From NCBI GenBank assembly GCA_034401135.1, contig JAWZSP010000003.1, forward strand, positions 4,588,001-4,652,000: a DNA stretch of 64,000 nucleotides, given 5' to 3'. The position numbers and the translations under genes were made by a program. Source of the DNA: Volutella citrinella (taxonomy: Eukaryota > Ascomycota > Sordariomycetes > Hypocreales > Nectriaceae). Shown one piece after another: positions 22,820-34,258 of this stretch (position 1 is the first letter of the stretch; each line of letters begins with the position of its first letter). Below the pieces are notes generated by a model, which was given only the letters and a program-made list of their open reading frames with translations, searched no databases and had not been told where the DNA came from.

Positions 22820-25508
22820 TCAAATGCCAGTCCAGGTTGTTCGTTCAGTTACATGCAGCTCCCCCTCCAGCAACATTTTCTGGCTGCTTGATCCGACAAA
22901 CACCTTGTACACCCCCTGTTCGCTCACCCAGCAGCCAATCTCCTCATCCCAGAATGAAGTAGTAAATCTATCCAACGCAATCTCCACCCTCTGGGTCTCT
23001 CCAGGTTGCAGGAAACATTTCTTGAAACCTTTAAGCTCCTTCTCAGGACGTCTGATCGATAAAGTTGCCTTGTCGGCCGCAATGTATAGCTGGGAAGCCT
23101 CGGCTCCTGCAAGGGGCCCCGAGTTGGTCAGGTCAAACGCCACATGAGTGGGAGTGACGACCAGGTTTGAGTACGAGAAGGTTGTATAAGAGAGGCCATA
23201 GCTGTTCCGATGTTAGCCATGATCATAACCTGGAGCTTCAGTGCAGATAAACTTACCCGAAAGGATAGAGAACAGGTCGATCAACCTTCTCGTAGTATCG
23301 ATAGCCTACATATATGTCCTCCCCGTAAATAACACGTCCCCTCTCACTTCCGAAGTTGAGGTAGGTTGGCGTGTCTTCGACTCGCCGCGGGAACGAGAGC
23401 GGCAGCTTCGCGCTCGGGTTGACTGTTCCGAAAATAACGTCGGCGATGCCGTTGCCCGTCTCGTTTCCGGCCAGCCATGCGTGGATGTGCGACTTGACCG
23501 TGTCGGCCCAGGGCAGCATGTTGAACGGTGAGCCGCTCTGTGTCACGATGATGGCGTCGGGGGCAGCGGCCAGCACCGACTCAAGAAGACGAGGGAGCGC
23601 GCCGGGGAGGTCCATGTGCGGCCGATCAAATCCCTCAGATTCTTGATCTCGCGTGAGTCCGACGCAGACAATCGTCACGTCCGAGCTTCTCGCCGCCTCG
23701 ACGGCCTTTGCGATGGTCAAGTCCGTGTCAACGACCTCGACCAACCCCAGTCGTCCAGCACCGCCGCCAAAGTTGACCACGCCAGGCTTCACGAGCTTGG
23801 AGGACGGGGCGCTCTCAAACTCGACCCTGATCTTGTACGTCTGGCCCTCGACGAGCGCCATCTCCGCCTTTTCTTCTAGAGTTCCCTTGCCGAACCAGAA
23901 TGTGCCCCCGCGCTGGACGGTGCTATTGTCGACGACGAGTACATCATCAACGAACACTTTGCCGGAGCCGTAGACGGCCAGGCCAAACTCGTAGGTTGCA
24001 GATTTGGGCGCGACAAATTCGCCCTCGACGTCGGCGTAGAATAGCTTGTCTAACTTGGGATGGGAGTATCCCATGAGCTGCCAGGAAGACTCGGCGATGA
24101 CAGTCTCGTCAACGGCCTCTCGGCCAGACACTGATGGTGGGTCTGCGTAGAAGCGCATTCGAAAACCGGGACCACCATCTGGAGATTTCACTTCCGAGGA
24201 TAGCAGGAGTGGATTCCAACCATCCGCAGTAGCGCCGATCTCGTACTTGACCTCGACATCTGGCGGGAGCTGGCTGACGATTCCCTCAAACGGCGACACG
24301 GTGTAATAGGGCTGCAAAAAGGCCGAGCCGCCACCGCAAAAGGCCGTGCTCTTCATGCTTGGGCCGATCAGCGCAACGGTCTTGAAGGGCTTCTTCAAAG
24401 GCAGCATGCCGCCAGAGTTCTTGAGCAGAACTGTGCTGTCTCCAGCGAGCTTGCGGTTGAGCGCTCTGTCCTCGGGGTAGTCTCTGCCACTCTCCTCGAC
24501 AGAAACTGCCACCTTCTGGGCTCGTTGAACGAACTCGAGGACGTTTCTTGCTCGAGCATCGATCATTTGACGAGACACCTTTCGGGTAGACACCGCAAGC
24601 TCGGCTAGGGGACCTCGCTGCTTAGTTGGGCCAGGCATTTCCAGGTCCATGCCTGCGTTGATTGCTTCAGCTGTCGAATACGTGCCAAACCTTGGGCGTG
24701 TCAGCAACGGAACTGAAGCTCAAGAGCATTACAAGGGCGCCACTTACCAATCGCTCATGATCAGTCCCTTCCACTTCCATTCCTCACGCAGAAGGCCGTC
24801 GAGAAACTCCCTTGTCTCCGAAACGTGCTTTCCGTTGACTCGATTATAGCAAGACATGACGCCGCCGGGTGCCGCATCGCTCAGGGCGATCTGAAAGGGC
24901 AGCATGTGTACTTCGCGAAGAGCCCGTTCGCTCACGACTGCGTTGACTGCTACTCTCTCATGCTCCTGATCATTGGCCAGCCAGTGCTTGATGACGGATA
25001 TGACGCCAGTCGACTGCACGCCGTTGATGTAGGCGGCTGCAAGCTTGCCAGTCGCGTAAGGGTCTTCAGACATGGACTCAAAGCCCCGGCCCCCGAGCGG
25101 AGAGCGCTGGATGCAGACTGTTGGGCCTAGCCAGCACTGGGCTCCCTTTGCTTGGCATTCTTGGCCTATCAGCACACCGGCTTGATAAAGCAGTTCTTGA
25201 TCCCAAGTTGCAGCAAGGCCGGTGCCGCAGGGGAGGCATGCAGCGGGAACGCCGTCGATGAACTTGGTTCCTCTCACTCCATTGGGGCCGTCTGTCACGC
25301 GAACAGAGGGCACGTTGAATCTCGGCAGCGGATTTGTGTGCCAAAAGTCCTTGCCTGTATGGAAAGTTAAAAAAATTCTTGGTTCGAGGACGGCAGTGAT
25401 CTTACCTGATAATAGGGAAATCTTCTCTGTGACGGAGGCTTTGGCAATGACCTCCTCAACGGAGAACGATCCCTCGGCGGCGAGGTCTGACTTAGCCCTC
25501 AGAACCAT
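22820..25508 (-). CDS. GH3 beta-glucosidase with PA14 domain
   Basis: Leftward exons 25508-25406, 25354-24748, 24690-23257 and 23201-22820 encode 841 residues. The N-terminal GH3 barrel shows VRVTDGPNGVRG, then SVIKHWLANDQEHER (acid/base-side Lys-His) and GLIMSDWFGTYS with the nucleophile Asp at about residue 236, right at the exon 2/3 join. The second domain includes AGDSTVLLKNSGGMLPL. A PA14-type insert follows at about 405-550 (FYADVEGEFVAPKSATYEFGLAVYGSGKVFVDD), and the fibronectin-III-like C-terminus holds VYKVFVG. No signal peptide, so it is an intracellular beta-glucosidase of the kind that hydrolyses imported glucosides or cello-oligosaccharides. Shares promoter motifs with the exporter and regulator around it. 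Confidence 0.94.
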
Positions 25509-25713
25509 GATGGGCTGCACGGTGTAAAACAAGAAATGAATGAGGTGGCTTCTAGATGGACGGGATGCTTTGGCGCGTGTTTGACGCGTTTGGAGTTGGA
25601 TGCTTATTTTTCTTCACAACAGCGCGTCTACAAGAACATGCATGTCATCGAAATAAAGACGAGCATTTTGCTTGAACAGTGAAATACATAAGTGAATTCG
25701 CATACCCCAAACG

Positions 25714-25725
25714 CCCCGTGGAGAA
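25714..25725. promoter_or_regulatory. CCCCGTGGAGAA, inverse of the 13.6-kb repeat
   Basis: This 12-mer is the reverse complement of TTCTCCACGGGG, found twice at 13587-13598 and 13615-13626. It is 206 bp upstream of the GH3 start. Confidence 0.65.
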
Positions 25726-25779
25726 CATGCCGAGAAAGACGGGGAGGGGCGGGGGGCTCCACGATCGCCACAAGGGCCC

Positions 25780-25796
25780 TCGGGGAGCCTCCCCGA
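25780..25796. promoter_or_regulatory. TCGGGGAGCCTCCCCGA, near-palindromic site
   Basis: Inverted repeat CGGGGA-GCC-TCCCCG, equal to CGG-N9-CCG, 272 bp upstream of the GH3 start. It contains the same 13-mer as the two sites at 22336 and 22403. A strong candidate for a zinc-cluster dimer site. Confidence 0.7.
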
Positions 25797-25818
25797 TACC
25801 AGCTGACAGCCAAGCCCC

Positions 25819-27768
25819 TCAGCCAAACAATGTCGAGCCACCTACCCCCAGATCCAGGATCTGCTGGACAATTTCCTGAAGGTGAGAAGCGCCACCGCTC
25901 GGCTCATCAAAGAAGCGTTTCGCCGCAGCCAAGGCCTCGCCGACCCTTGCTCGCCACTTCTCCGGCAGGACGACCTCGTCTATAGCGCCGAGACTAGGAT
26001 CTCGGCCCTCGTACGCTTGCAGCTTGGCGAGGTAAACGGAAGCCAAGAGGAGAGATGACGTTGCCGTGATTCTCAGCCCGTACCAGGTGCCTTGATGCCG
26101 GTGGGCTATGGTTTGCGAAAGTTTCAGCATGCAAAATTGCAGGCATCGGGACGCTAGCGAGGCCACCCGGGTTCGAATCGAAGGATGCATGGCGTCCACC
26201 TGCCTCTCGACGCACAGCCGGACAAAGGGCCGGGAGATGAGCTCCTGGAGAGTAAAGTAGCGATGCCGGAGGATGAAGACCATGGCATCGGGGTGGAAAC
26301 TCGAGTCGTAGCCGCTTGGCTTGTCAAAGTAGAACATGGGCGGCAGCGACGTGTACCAGTCAGAGAGCTGTGCATCCATCATCTCCGCGCGTCCAACCAT
26401 TCGGGACACCTCGCTCTCGGACGGGTTGTCGGGGATCTCCGAGTTCATCTGGACGAAGCGGTTGACGAGATGACGGGCAGCGATCTCCGTCAGGTAGTAG
26501 TACCAGCTGCGTTCCCTTTCCGCCACGTCCTGACTTGGCGGCTGGGAGCCGAGAGCTGGGGGCTCTGGAAACTCGAGGGGGAAGTATGAATGATCTAGGA
26601 CCGGGTGGTTGGGCAGGGGCAGCTCTATCCTCAGCTCGCACTCGGACTTCCAGATGGTGAAGTAGAGCGCCTGCATGACTGTAAAATCGCTCGAGGTCCT
26701 CTCTATGTTTCCAAAGAGTTCGTTGATCGGGAATCCAACCAGACTCAAGCTGTGCCAGGCTGCATTGGCCAGGTTGAACTGCTTCCAGGCCTCGAGCGGC
26801 TGCATCTTGTGCATGTACCAGATGCCTGCGAGACACAGGCACTGCACCGCCTGGACGGTGTTCTGGCTTGTGGCGTACCCAATCCGCTTCACGGCGAGAT
26901 TCCAGTATTGCATTGCTAGCGTCATATCGGCTTCTCCATCGATCCCAGACATGGAGCTATGGTGGCTCTCAGCTGGCGTTGACGGGCTTGGGTAGTCCTC
27001 GGCTATGGCAGCAGCGGCGCAAACCAATGCTACCAGGCAGCTTTGCGTGGACCAGTCGAGCCCATTCTCGGCCACATGTACCATCATGTCATGCAGCTCG
27101 GCGAGGTCCAAGATGGGGTTCTTGGCGTGCAGCACCCTGATGTACCTCTGCTCCAGGCTCGCCAGCTGAGGATATGCCATGTCCGGCATCGAGTAGGGCG
27201 GATCTGGGGCGGGGTTGGACTCCGCAAAGAGACACACTGATGGTCTGCTTTGAGCAAAGAAACTCCAGCTCAGGATGGACTCAATGCCGTGTGACCGCAT
27301 GGTGGGCTGGGCCGCCGGGTTCCTGGACTCGAACGGCTCCGGCTGATGCAGCGAGGCATGGCTGTGGCCAGACACCAGCGGACTGGGGGTCTGTCCAGGT
27401 GCCGCGTGTGAACTGCAGGAACCGCATGATGGGGTGTGCTGCGGCTGTTGCTGGCTCTCGACAAGCCTGGTCAGCCTGTTGACGGCCTCGAGGATATCAG
27501 CCCCAGTCACCGACCTGTCGTCGACACAACGTTAGCGAGCTATTCAACACTTCTTGGGCATCGCGGGGAGGGTCCGAGAGGCTTACCCTGTGTCCTGGTC
27601 GTCTGGATATTCGCATGGGAGGCGGCGCTTCAGGCAATATCCGCAGCTTGGCCGCCTGTTGTCGCACTTGGTCTTGCGGAGACGGCACTTTTCGCATGCA
27701 GTTGCCCCACGGGTCCTGGACAGCAGCGGCCCACCAGCTGGTGCGCGTGGACTCGAGGTGCTGGCCAT
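25819..27768 (-). CDS. Zn2Cys6 transcription factor, probable regulator of the sugar block
   Basis: Two exons, 27768-27587 and 27514-25819, give 625 residues. The zinc cluster is GATACEKCRLRKTKCDNRRPSCGYC with ligands C25, C28, C35, C42, C45 and C52. It is followed by a Gln/Ser/Pro-rich linker and a fungal_trans domain (LEQRYIRVLHAKNPILDLAELHDMM, then GLDWSTQSCLVALVCAAAAIAEDYP, later RSWYYYLTEIAARHLVNRF). This wording is that of the group often found next to carbohydrate and transport genes. It sits between the GH3 gene (same strand, 310 bp) and a divergent sugar transporter, and a TCGGGGAG-type site lies 83 bp above its start, suggesting it controls itself and its neighbours. Confidence 0.9.
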
Positions 27769-28293
27769 GGCTGGCAGAGTGCGTGCAGCAGCGTGTCGGG
27801 GAGAGTCGCCGTGATGGACGGGGTTGGGTGCGAGCCAATGTTTATGTACGTCGGAGGTCCTCCCCGAGGTTGGCCCCTAGACAGAGACAGGATGGAGACA
27901 AGCTTCGCAGAGCCTGCCCAGCGCTAGCCCCATGGAGCCATGATGGAAACCTTCTCTCTTCCCCCACATCCTCCCCACACTCGCAACCCAGGCCAATCCA
28001 CCCCCCCTCCTCCGCAAACCCCAGGATGCAGCTGGTCTGGGCCTGAATCAATTCTCTTCGCATCATGCGACACGAGTAGTTGGTGGTTGTGGCGTGGCCT
28101 CCTTCCTGTCACCACCAACCGATCACGACTCATCAAGCTGGAGATATAAATAAGACGCAGCAGTCCACCCCATTGATGGTTTGAATTGCCAGACAGTCAC
28201 GCTCAGCAGCTTCAATTGCTCCGAGACCTTGTCAACACAGCTAGCACCATCGCCAATCCCTTCTCCACCCGCCAACACACCCCAGTGCCCATC
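27769..28293. promoter_or_regulatory. Divergent promoter, Zn2Cys6 gene / sugar MFS
   Basis: 525 bp separating divergent starts. It contains the variant motif at 27851-27867 and a TATA-like box TATAAAT at 28145-28151, 143 bp before the transporter ATG. A C-rich stretch lies at 27960-28025. Confidence 0.6.
27851..27867. promoter_or_regulatory. TCGGAGGTCCTCCCCGA, variant of the shared site
   Basis: Read on the other strand it is TCGGGGAG-GA-CCTCCGA, the shared TCGGGGAGCCTCC word with two extra bases in the middle. It forms CGG-N9-CCG and is 83 bp upstream of the regulator start. Confidence 0.6.
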
Positions 28294-30041
28294 ATGGGTT
28301 TGTTTGGGACCAAGAAGGATGGAGACAAGTCCGTCGAGAACACTGTCGGACCTGAGCTTTTGAAGGCAAGAGACTCAGAACTACAGACTGTTGATCATTG
28401 TTAACAAACTGCAGGTTCTCCCTCAACGAGAGAAGCCCTGGTACCGAACCAAGCATCTTCTCGTTCTCAACCTCATCCTGCTGGTGCCATTGTGCAGCTC
28501 TTCTGCAGTTGGATATGATGGTGAGTTCCAACTGACTGTTAAATGACTTTCAAGAAGAGAGCAAATGACCAACACAACTTAGGATCCATGATGAACGGTC
28601 TCCAGGCCCTCCCGCAATGGCGCAACTTCTTCAACAAACCCTCGGCTCCTCTTCTCGGCGCAATCAACGCCATCTACCCCGTATGCAAGATCCTCGGACT
28701 GGTGCCCGCGCAAATGATCTCGGACAAGTGGGGACGCAAGAGGCCCATGTATCTCGGTCTGGTTGCCCTTCTCATCGGACCGGCCATCCAGGCGGCCGCA
28801 GTGAACCTTCCCATGTTCATCGTCTCGCGAGGGCTCATCGGCTTCGCCACCGTGTTTCCCCAGGTTGCCTGCCCCATTCTCGTCTCCGAGCTCTCATACC
28901 CGACCCATCGCGGCAAGATCACGGCGCTGTACAATACCTTCTTCTACTTTGGGGCCATTGGAGCGGCCTGGATCACCTACGGGACATTCAAGCTCCAATC
29001 GACTTGGGCCTGGCGCATTCCGTCTGCTCTTCAAGCCGCGATTCCGTTTTTGCAGCTCCTTTTCATCTACTGGGTTCCCGAGTCGCCTAGGTCAGTATCA
29101 ATTAGTTGCCGCTGCTGGGTGCTGCAAACTAACAGAGACGCAGATGGCTCATTGCCAATGGCCGGAAAGACGAAGCAATCGCCATCCTGACCAAGTGGCA
29201 CGCCGACGGACAACAGAATTCGCCTCTGGTCGACTACGAGATTACTGAGATCGAAAACGCCATTGCCTTGGAAAAGAGCCAGGAGGCCCATGTTTCTTGG
29301 GCGACGCTTGTCAAGACTGCTCCGATGCGAAGGCGCACCCTCATTGCGATTATTCTCGGCTTCTTTAGCCAGTGGAACGGCATCGGTGTCGTGGGTTATT
29401 ATCTGACTCTGGTCCTGAACACCATTGGAATCACCGAGGCCAAGGATCAGACTCTGCTCAACGGATTGCTACAGCTGTTCAACTTTGCCGCAGCCGTCTT
29501 CGCTGGAGCCCTCATGGTCGACCGCTTTGGGCGTCGCCGACTCCTTCTGGTGGCTACGGCTGGATTGGGTCTGAGCTATATTCCGTGGACTGTCCTGACG
29601 CATCACTTTGTGGTGACGCACGACGAGAGGGCCGGCAGAGCCGTCGTCGCCTTCATCTTCATTGCCTACTTCTTCTACGACATCGCGTGGACGCCGCTCC
29701 CCCAGGCCTACACGATTGAGATCTTCCCCTTCCAAACGCGAAGCCGCGGCCTGACTACCGCGCTCACCTCATCCTATCTTGGACTGATTGCCGGCCAGCT
29801 GATCAACCCGGTGGGGCTCTCTATGATTGGATGGAAATACTACATTGTCTTTTGCTGCATCCTAGCCGGCCTGACCATGCTCATCTATTTCCTGTTCCCC
29901 GAAACGAAGGGCCGCACCCTGGAACAAATTGCGGAAATCTTTGACGGAAACCGCATTGCAGTTGATGCCGAGGAAATCATCAGCCACGGCAAGCTGGGTG
30001 CTGAGGAGCGTGTGGAGAAGGTGGACACGAACAGGGCCTAG
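28294..30041 (+). CDS. MFS sugar transporter (lactose/hexose permease-like) with a GC-AG intron
   Basis: Exons 28294-28365, 28415-28520, 28583-29090 and 29144-30041 encode 527 residues. The first intron has donor AAG|GCAAGA (28366-28414, 49 nt) with GTTAACA as a likely branch site; the only in-phase GT alternative would leave a 31-nt intron. Sugar-porter landmarks: SAVGYDGSMMNGLQALPQW in TM1 (the usual YGYDG region), DKWGRKRPMYLG, YWVPESPRWLIANGRKDEA, DRFGRRRLLLVATAG and FPETKGRTLEQIAEIFDG. Twelve helices; plasma-membrane sugar:proton symporter. It is divergent from the Zn2Cys6 regulator and next to the intracellular beta-glucosidase, so import of a beta-glucoside or disaccharide is a reasonable inference, not shown. 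Confidence 0.92.
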
Positions 30042-30633
30042 TTGGAACTTGCTCCGGGGTTTTGGAAAGCTTAGAAGGAGTCAACCATGCTGTCCATGAT
30101 GCCAAGGCACCTTGGTCGCCCCTACTAGGTCACATTTATGTTTGGGGGCTTGAAATACTCCCCTCACCCGCATAATACAACCAAAACCATAGACTAGATC
30201 CAGCCCATGCAATGGTCCACCTCGTAATTTTCCACTATTAATTTACTCTTGGTGCTCCTATAAGTGCACTGGCCTGTTTATCCCCCTGAGGGGGTTGTCC
30301 AAAGACATTGAAAGGCCTGTAACTCAAGGTGTTGGTTCCAACCACCCCATGTCCACCAGTCGTTTCGAAGGTCTGGACGTAAATGCCATGTGTCAACACT
30401 CTGGAGACTCAAGCAGCTGCAACTTCCAGGATTCCAATATCGGTTAGCCGATGCGGGAATGTTGCCTCTGCGTAAGTGGAAACATGATCCGACATTGGCC
30501 CAATACACCTGCCCTAGTGTGAACCTGTCGCTCTTTTTACAGGGTGGTTGGATCAGCTCGCTGTTCCTTTCTTCAATGATGAGTTCAATTGCTTGCAAGT
30601 CCTTGAATCTGCGCAGTTCTGACTCGATACGTT
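30042..30633. other. Spacer with possible decayed MATE tail, 592 bp
   Basis: The leftward frame at 30278-30637 continues open after the MATE remnant but no longer looks like a membrane protein. A short leftward segment in another frame (RLTDIGILEVAAA) faintly recalls the second half of MATE proteins. Also holds the 3' end of the sugar transporter. Confidence 0.35.
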
Positions 30634-31437
30634 TCAATCGGTGAAATATACGAGGTAAAGAAGCTGCAGCACCGCACGCAGCATCTGGGTCAGTGAAGAC
30701 CCCAAAGCAGCGCCAGCCAAGCTCATTTCACTGGACAGGCCGAGATACCAACTGAGGAGAACATTGATCGGTATGCAAAACACGATGGTGGCCATCGACG
30801 CGCGCCCATGTCCATATATCTGCAACGGCACGCCTACAGTTTCGCAGAAAGTCTGGAACGGGATTCCAACCAGGCACATCTGAAAGAAGGCTCCAGCTTT
30901 TGCCGCAACGTTCGGTTTCTCTGCTACCAACGGTTGGAGAATTGGCGTCACCGTGCAGAGTGTAGCAACCGGGACGCATGCCCCCGCCATAAGAAGCACC
31001 AGTTTGTACCAGTTCTTGGTATCCAGTTGAAGCCGATCCATTTTCTCCATGCTAAACGGCCGATTGCAGAAGCGGTCAAGCGCAGCTGCCATTCCGATGG
31101 AAATTATTGCGCCGAAGAAGGTGATGTATGCGACGCCAAGGCTGAAAGCCAAGAGGTCGTCGTTCCTCAGACGATGGGGGATGACGGCGACGACGATGTG
31201 GTGAGAGAACCTCAAGAGGTACGGAAATACTTGAAGCGCCGATTTGCGGGCAAGACGCGTCGCTCGATGCCATGACGGTTGGGTATTTGGTCTCGCAGAG
31301 GTTCCATGGCCGGGGGGCGGGTGTTCTTTGACGTGATCGGCCCCCATGTTGGCGACTCGACCGGGAGGGCACATAGGCTTCTGGCTGTGGCGCTTGAGGA
31401 GTGACGAGCGCCTTGGACAGCGCCAGGAGGGCGGCAA
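30634..31437 (-). pseudogene. MATE-family efflux protein, truncated to its first half
   Basis: A single leftward frame gives about 267 codons, of which roughly the last 215 resemble fungal MATE transporters: ARKSALQVFPYLLRFS for TM1, then LAFSLGVAYITFFGAIISIGMAAALD, and CLVGIPFQTFCETVGVPLQIYGHGRASM near TM5-6. Fungal MATE proteins need about 12 helices and 450-600 residues; here the frame ends with a TGA right after the sixth helix (LLYLVYFTD). The normally conserved LDTLCAQAYG stretch reads LDRFCNRPF, so even the retained half is divergent. Best explained as a decayed gene; an unrecognised intron leading to a second half is less likely because nothing clear follows. Confidence 0.68.
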
Positions 31438-32817
31438 TAATCAGAACCTGACACTAATGCACAGTACAAGTGCGTGAAGGCACAGGCCGCACGGGACCGG
31501 AACAAGCCTATTAGAGACCTTTGCAGAGAACCGCGGAACGGGGCTATATATGTCCGTACGAAAGGGGATTGGCTGCGCAGATAGCGTGATGTGACACCAC
31601 GCCTGAGGTCGTTTAGAATCATCGATGACCCAAATTGAAATGTAAGGACCGCTTGAAAATACTTTACTCGCCGGCCGTACGATCCAGACCTAGATTTATC
31701 GGGTATTTAAAGAGTTACATACATGGGAAGATACCATGCTGGCCCACGCGACCAGGTAATAGCGGGTAATAGTGATTTATAATAAAACCGACGGAATTAT
31801 CTACTCGCAACTCAGACGGTACTTAGCAAGCAACAAAGGGCAGCGGCAAGTCTTGAGTTATAGCGTATGTGAGCAGGATCGGCTTGCCCACGCCGCATAG
31901 GAAGTCACATTGTGAGAGGCTTGAAACCGGACGAGAATCTGAGGCCCGAATGTTTAGTAGGATTTTCTCTCGCGTGTCTCTTCAGCTATGTTAGCATGGG
32001 CAGGTTCAATACGTTCACATGTCATGGGCCATTATCAATCGGTATCATGCTGGCGACGCGGCCTTTTGGATCAACCTAATTAGGGCCCCAGGTTCTCAAT
32101 TCGAATCTGATGCCCCTGCAGTCCCCATAGTTCGTGCGGGGCTGAAGCTTCCCACCAGTGGCGGCACAGGCATCGGTCTTCTTACTGAAGATCCTTGTCC
32201 GTCTAGTCCATCGGCTGCAGTCCCTGACCAACCGGCCAGCTTCTCCCGTCATTTCCCAATACACCTATCGTCCCCCTGGTGGAGTTTAAGGTTTGAGAGC
32301 GGCCTGAGGTGGAGGGGTGGACTGATGGCAGCAGTATTGGCTTATTCATTCTGCCACCTATCCGTGATTCTCCTGAGCTACCGCCGGACACAGATTGATC
32401 CCTGAGCGCCACTGTTTCAGCAGAGATAAATCGTTGCCATTTGAAAAGTGACAGCTTAAGAAGGCGTCGATTATCAGGATGCTATTGGCGTTGCATCTTC
32501 CGCGGCCAGGCGCCGAACTGCCGCCAGGCCCATGCTTGTTCTCCCACCCTAGTGGGAACAGTCTGGTCCTTAACTCCCAAAAAAGGAAATTAGACGGCAA
32601 GCTCTCCTAAACCTCCAAGTTCGCATCAAAAACTTGTCTGCGAGTACGTGAGGGTATATAAGTATTTATTCATAGCCATTTGAGGTGCTCCTTCGGTCTC
32701 TCGTAATTTGTCGATATCTCATCTTGTTCAGTCACTCCTTTCGCGCCTTCAGAGGCATCTTTTTTAATTCAACTCCACTCGTTTGCCACCACCCGATCAC
32801 AGGCTGATCCATCCACC
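31438..32817. other. Intergenic region, 1.4 kb
   Basis: No ORF with family features on either strand. It includes a modestly AT-rich part (about 31640-31810) and the promoter of the DUF1996 gene, with TATA-like TATATAA at 32655-32661 and a T/C-rich leader. No terminal repeats seen. Confidence 0.5.
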
Positions 32818-34258
32818 ATGTTTGCTTCGACCGCCAAAGTTATTCTGTCGTTTCTGGCTCTCCAGACCATCGAGCTTCTTCCTCTTGCCTCTGCAGACTT
32901 TCGTGTCACCTGCGCCCCTTTCAAGCGGGAGCGCATCGACCCTCTGGCCACTCCGGGTCGTGAAAATGCCCACATGCACACATTCTGGGGAAGTCATGGG
33001 ATTGGGCCTGGCCCTCTGGCCGCTGACGACCTTCGACGCCAGTGCACCAGTTGCAATGTGCAGTATGACCGAAGCTCATACTGGCCTCCAAGCACGAAAC
33101 TAGCTCTGTCGTGTTGATCGGATCGATCCACTAGTCACCAAGAACGCCACTGTTCCCGTCAAAGTGGCCATCTTCCATGTCTACTACATCGGCCAGAACG
33201 AGGGCCGGGAGCCCTATCCCGATGACTTTTCCATCATCTCTGGCAACCCCAACCTAACCGAGGATGAGGCCCGCGCGCAGAACGGTACCGGGTTCCGCTG
33301 GGTTACGTCCTGACCGCGAAAATTCCAAACCCCTACCCTACTGACCAATGTTGCAGTTCTTCGAAGAATCCGATGAGCAGAAGGAGGAATGGGAACTCCC
33401 CAAGAAGAAGGGAAAAGGCTGGCTGCGCGGCAATGTTGGCTTCCCGTCTCGTGTGCTCAAGGACGAGTCTCTCGGCCGCTACCGTGCGTGCAAGACGGCC
33501 GACGAGCCAGGCTGCTTCCGCGTTCTCGGCATGTTCTTCGCCATCTGGTACAGCTTGTCTGACGAGTTGTTCGATTTCAAGGACGGTGCCTACCTGACGC
33601 TTTCGTCCGGCGGAGGTGAGCCTCGTCTTGGTATATGCAATGGCAGCACTTGGGGCTGAGCGCTCATTATGACACAGGCCACACCTACCATGGAGACTTC
33701 ATTTACGGCTGGGACCCCAAGATGGCCAAGCAGATCGTCCAGGACACCACCGACTATGTCAAGCTAGGCCAGAAGATCGGAGGCGAGGCAGCTCTCACCA
33801 AGTGCCCCGAGTGCGCTAATCTGGCGAAGGAAGAGAGGTTCATCTGGGATCATGATGAAGAAGCCAAGGTCCAGGCCAAGGCCGGCAACGGCACCGTCGA
33901 GCTGGGCCACTACGGCCGCGGTTTGACCATCACCGATGGCAAAAGTCTCAACGCCACTTGGAACGGCAAATGGGGCGAGGAACATGTAGGCCTCGCGGCT
34001 GGAACCTCTCCAGACGCAGCCATTGTCGTTGAACAGTCTTCGTCCGGCGTATCCGTGCAGACCGCAGCTCCCTCCGAGAATCTTTCCAGCATGCCCGTCC
34101 CGACGGCCTTCTCTGACGCGCTGCGCAGCCTGACCCTTCGGCCTGGGGAGACCACGGGCGTCATTTCGTGGGTCGAGACTCGCAAAGCGTCGCCTACTGC
34201 CTGCGTCAAGAACAGAAAGGCGAGGCAGCACAACAAGCACGTCAAGCACGCCTACTAA
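32818..34258 (+). CDS. Secreted DUF1996-domain protein, apparent frameshift
   Basis: The start MFASTAKVILSFLALQTIELLPLASA is a clear signal peptide, followed by DFRVTCAPFKRERIDPLATPG and AHMHTFWGSHGIG, the opening of DUF1996 (conserved Asp-Pro and HxH). The frame then ends with TGA at 33115. Homology resumes one frame over from about 33116 (IDPLVTKNATVPVKVAIFH) to 33301, then through introns 33302-33356 and 33616-33677 to 34258. No splice pair removes the break, so a one-base gain or two-base loss near 33085-33115 is likely: either a real lesion or a sequencing error. The C-terminus is Lys/His-rich. Family function is unknown; members are secreted and often wall-associated. Confidence 0.72.

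Larger units (their letters stand above)
25509..25818. promoter_or_regulatory. GH3 promoter / regulator 3' end, 310 bp
   Basis: Compact spacer between the stop of the leftward Zn2Cys6 gene and the ATG of the leftward GH3 gene. It carries CCCCGTGGAGAA at 25714-25725 and TCGGGGAGCCTCCCCGA at 25780-25796, both also found at other promoters in this window. Confidence 0.62.

Noticed and set aside
26165..26180. GGGTTCGAATC, resembling a tRNA B-box
   Set aside because: It lies inside a conserved exon of the Zn2Cys6 gene and has no matching A-box or acceptor stem.
31640..31810. Possible repeat-induced-mutation (RIP) tract
   Set aside because: Only mildly AT-rich, no paired repeat copy in the window and no strong TpA excess by eye; not supportable without computed indices.
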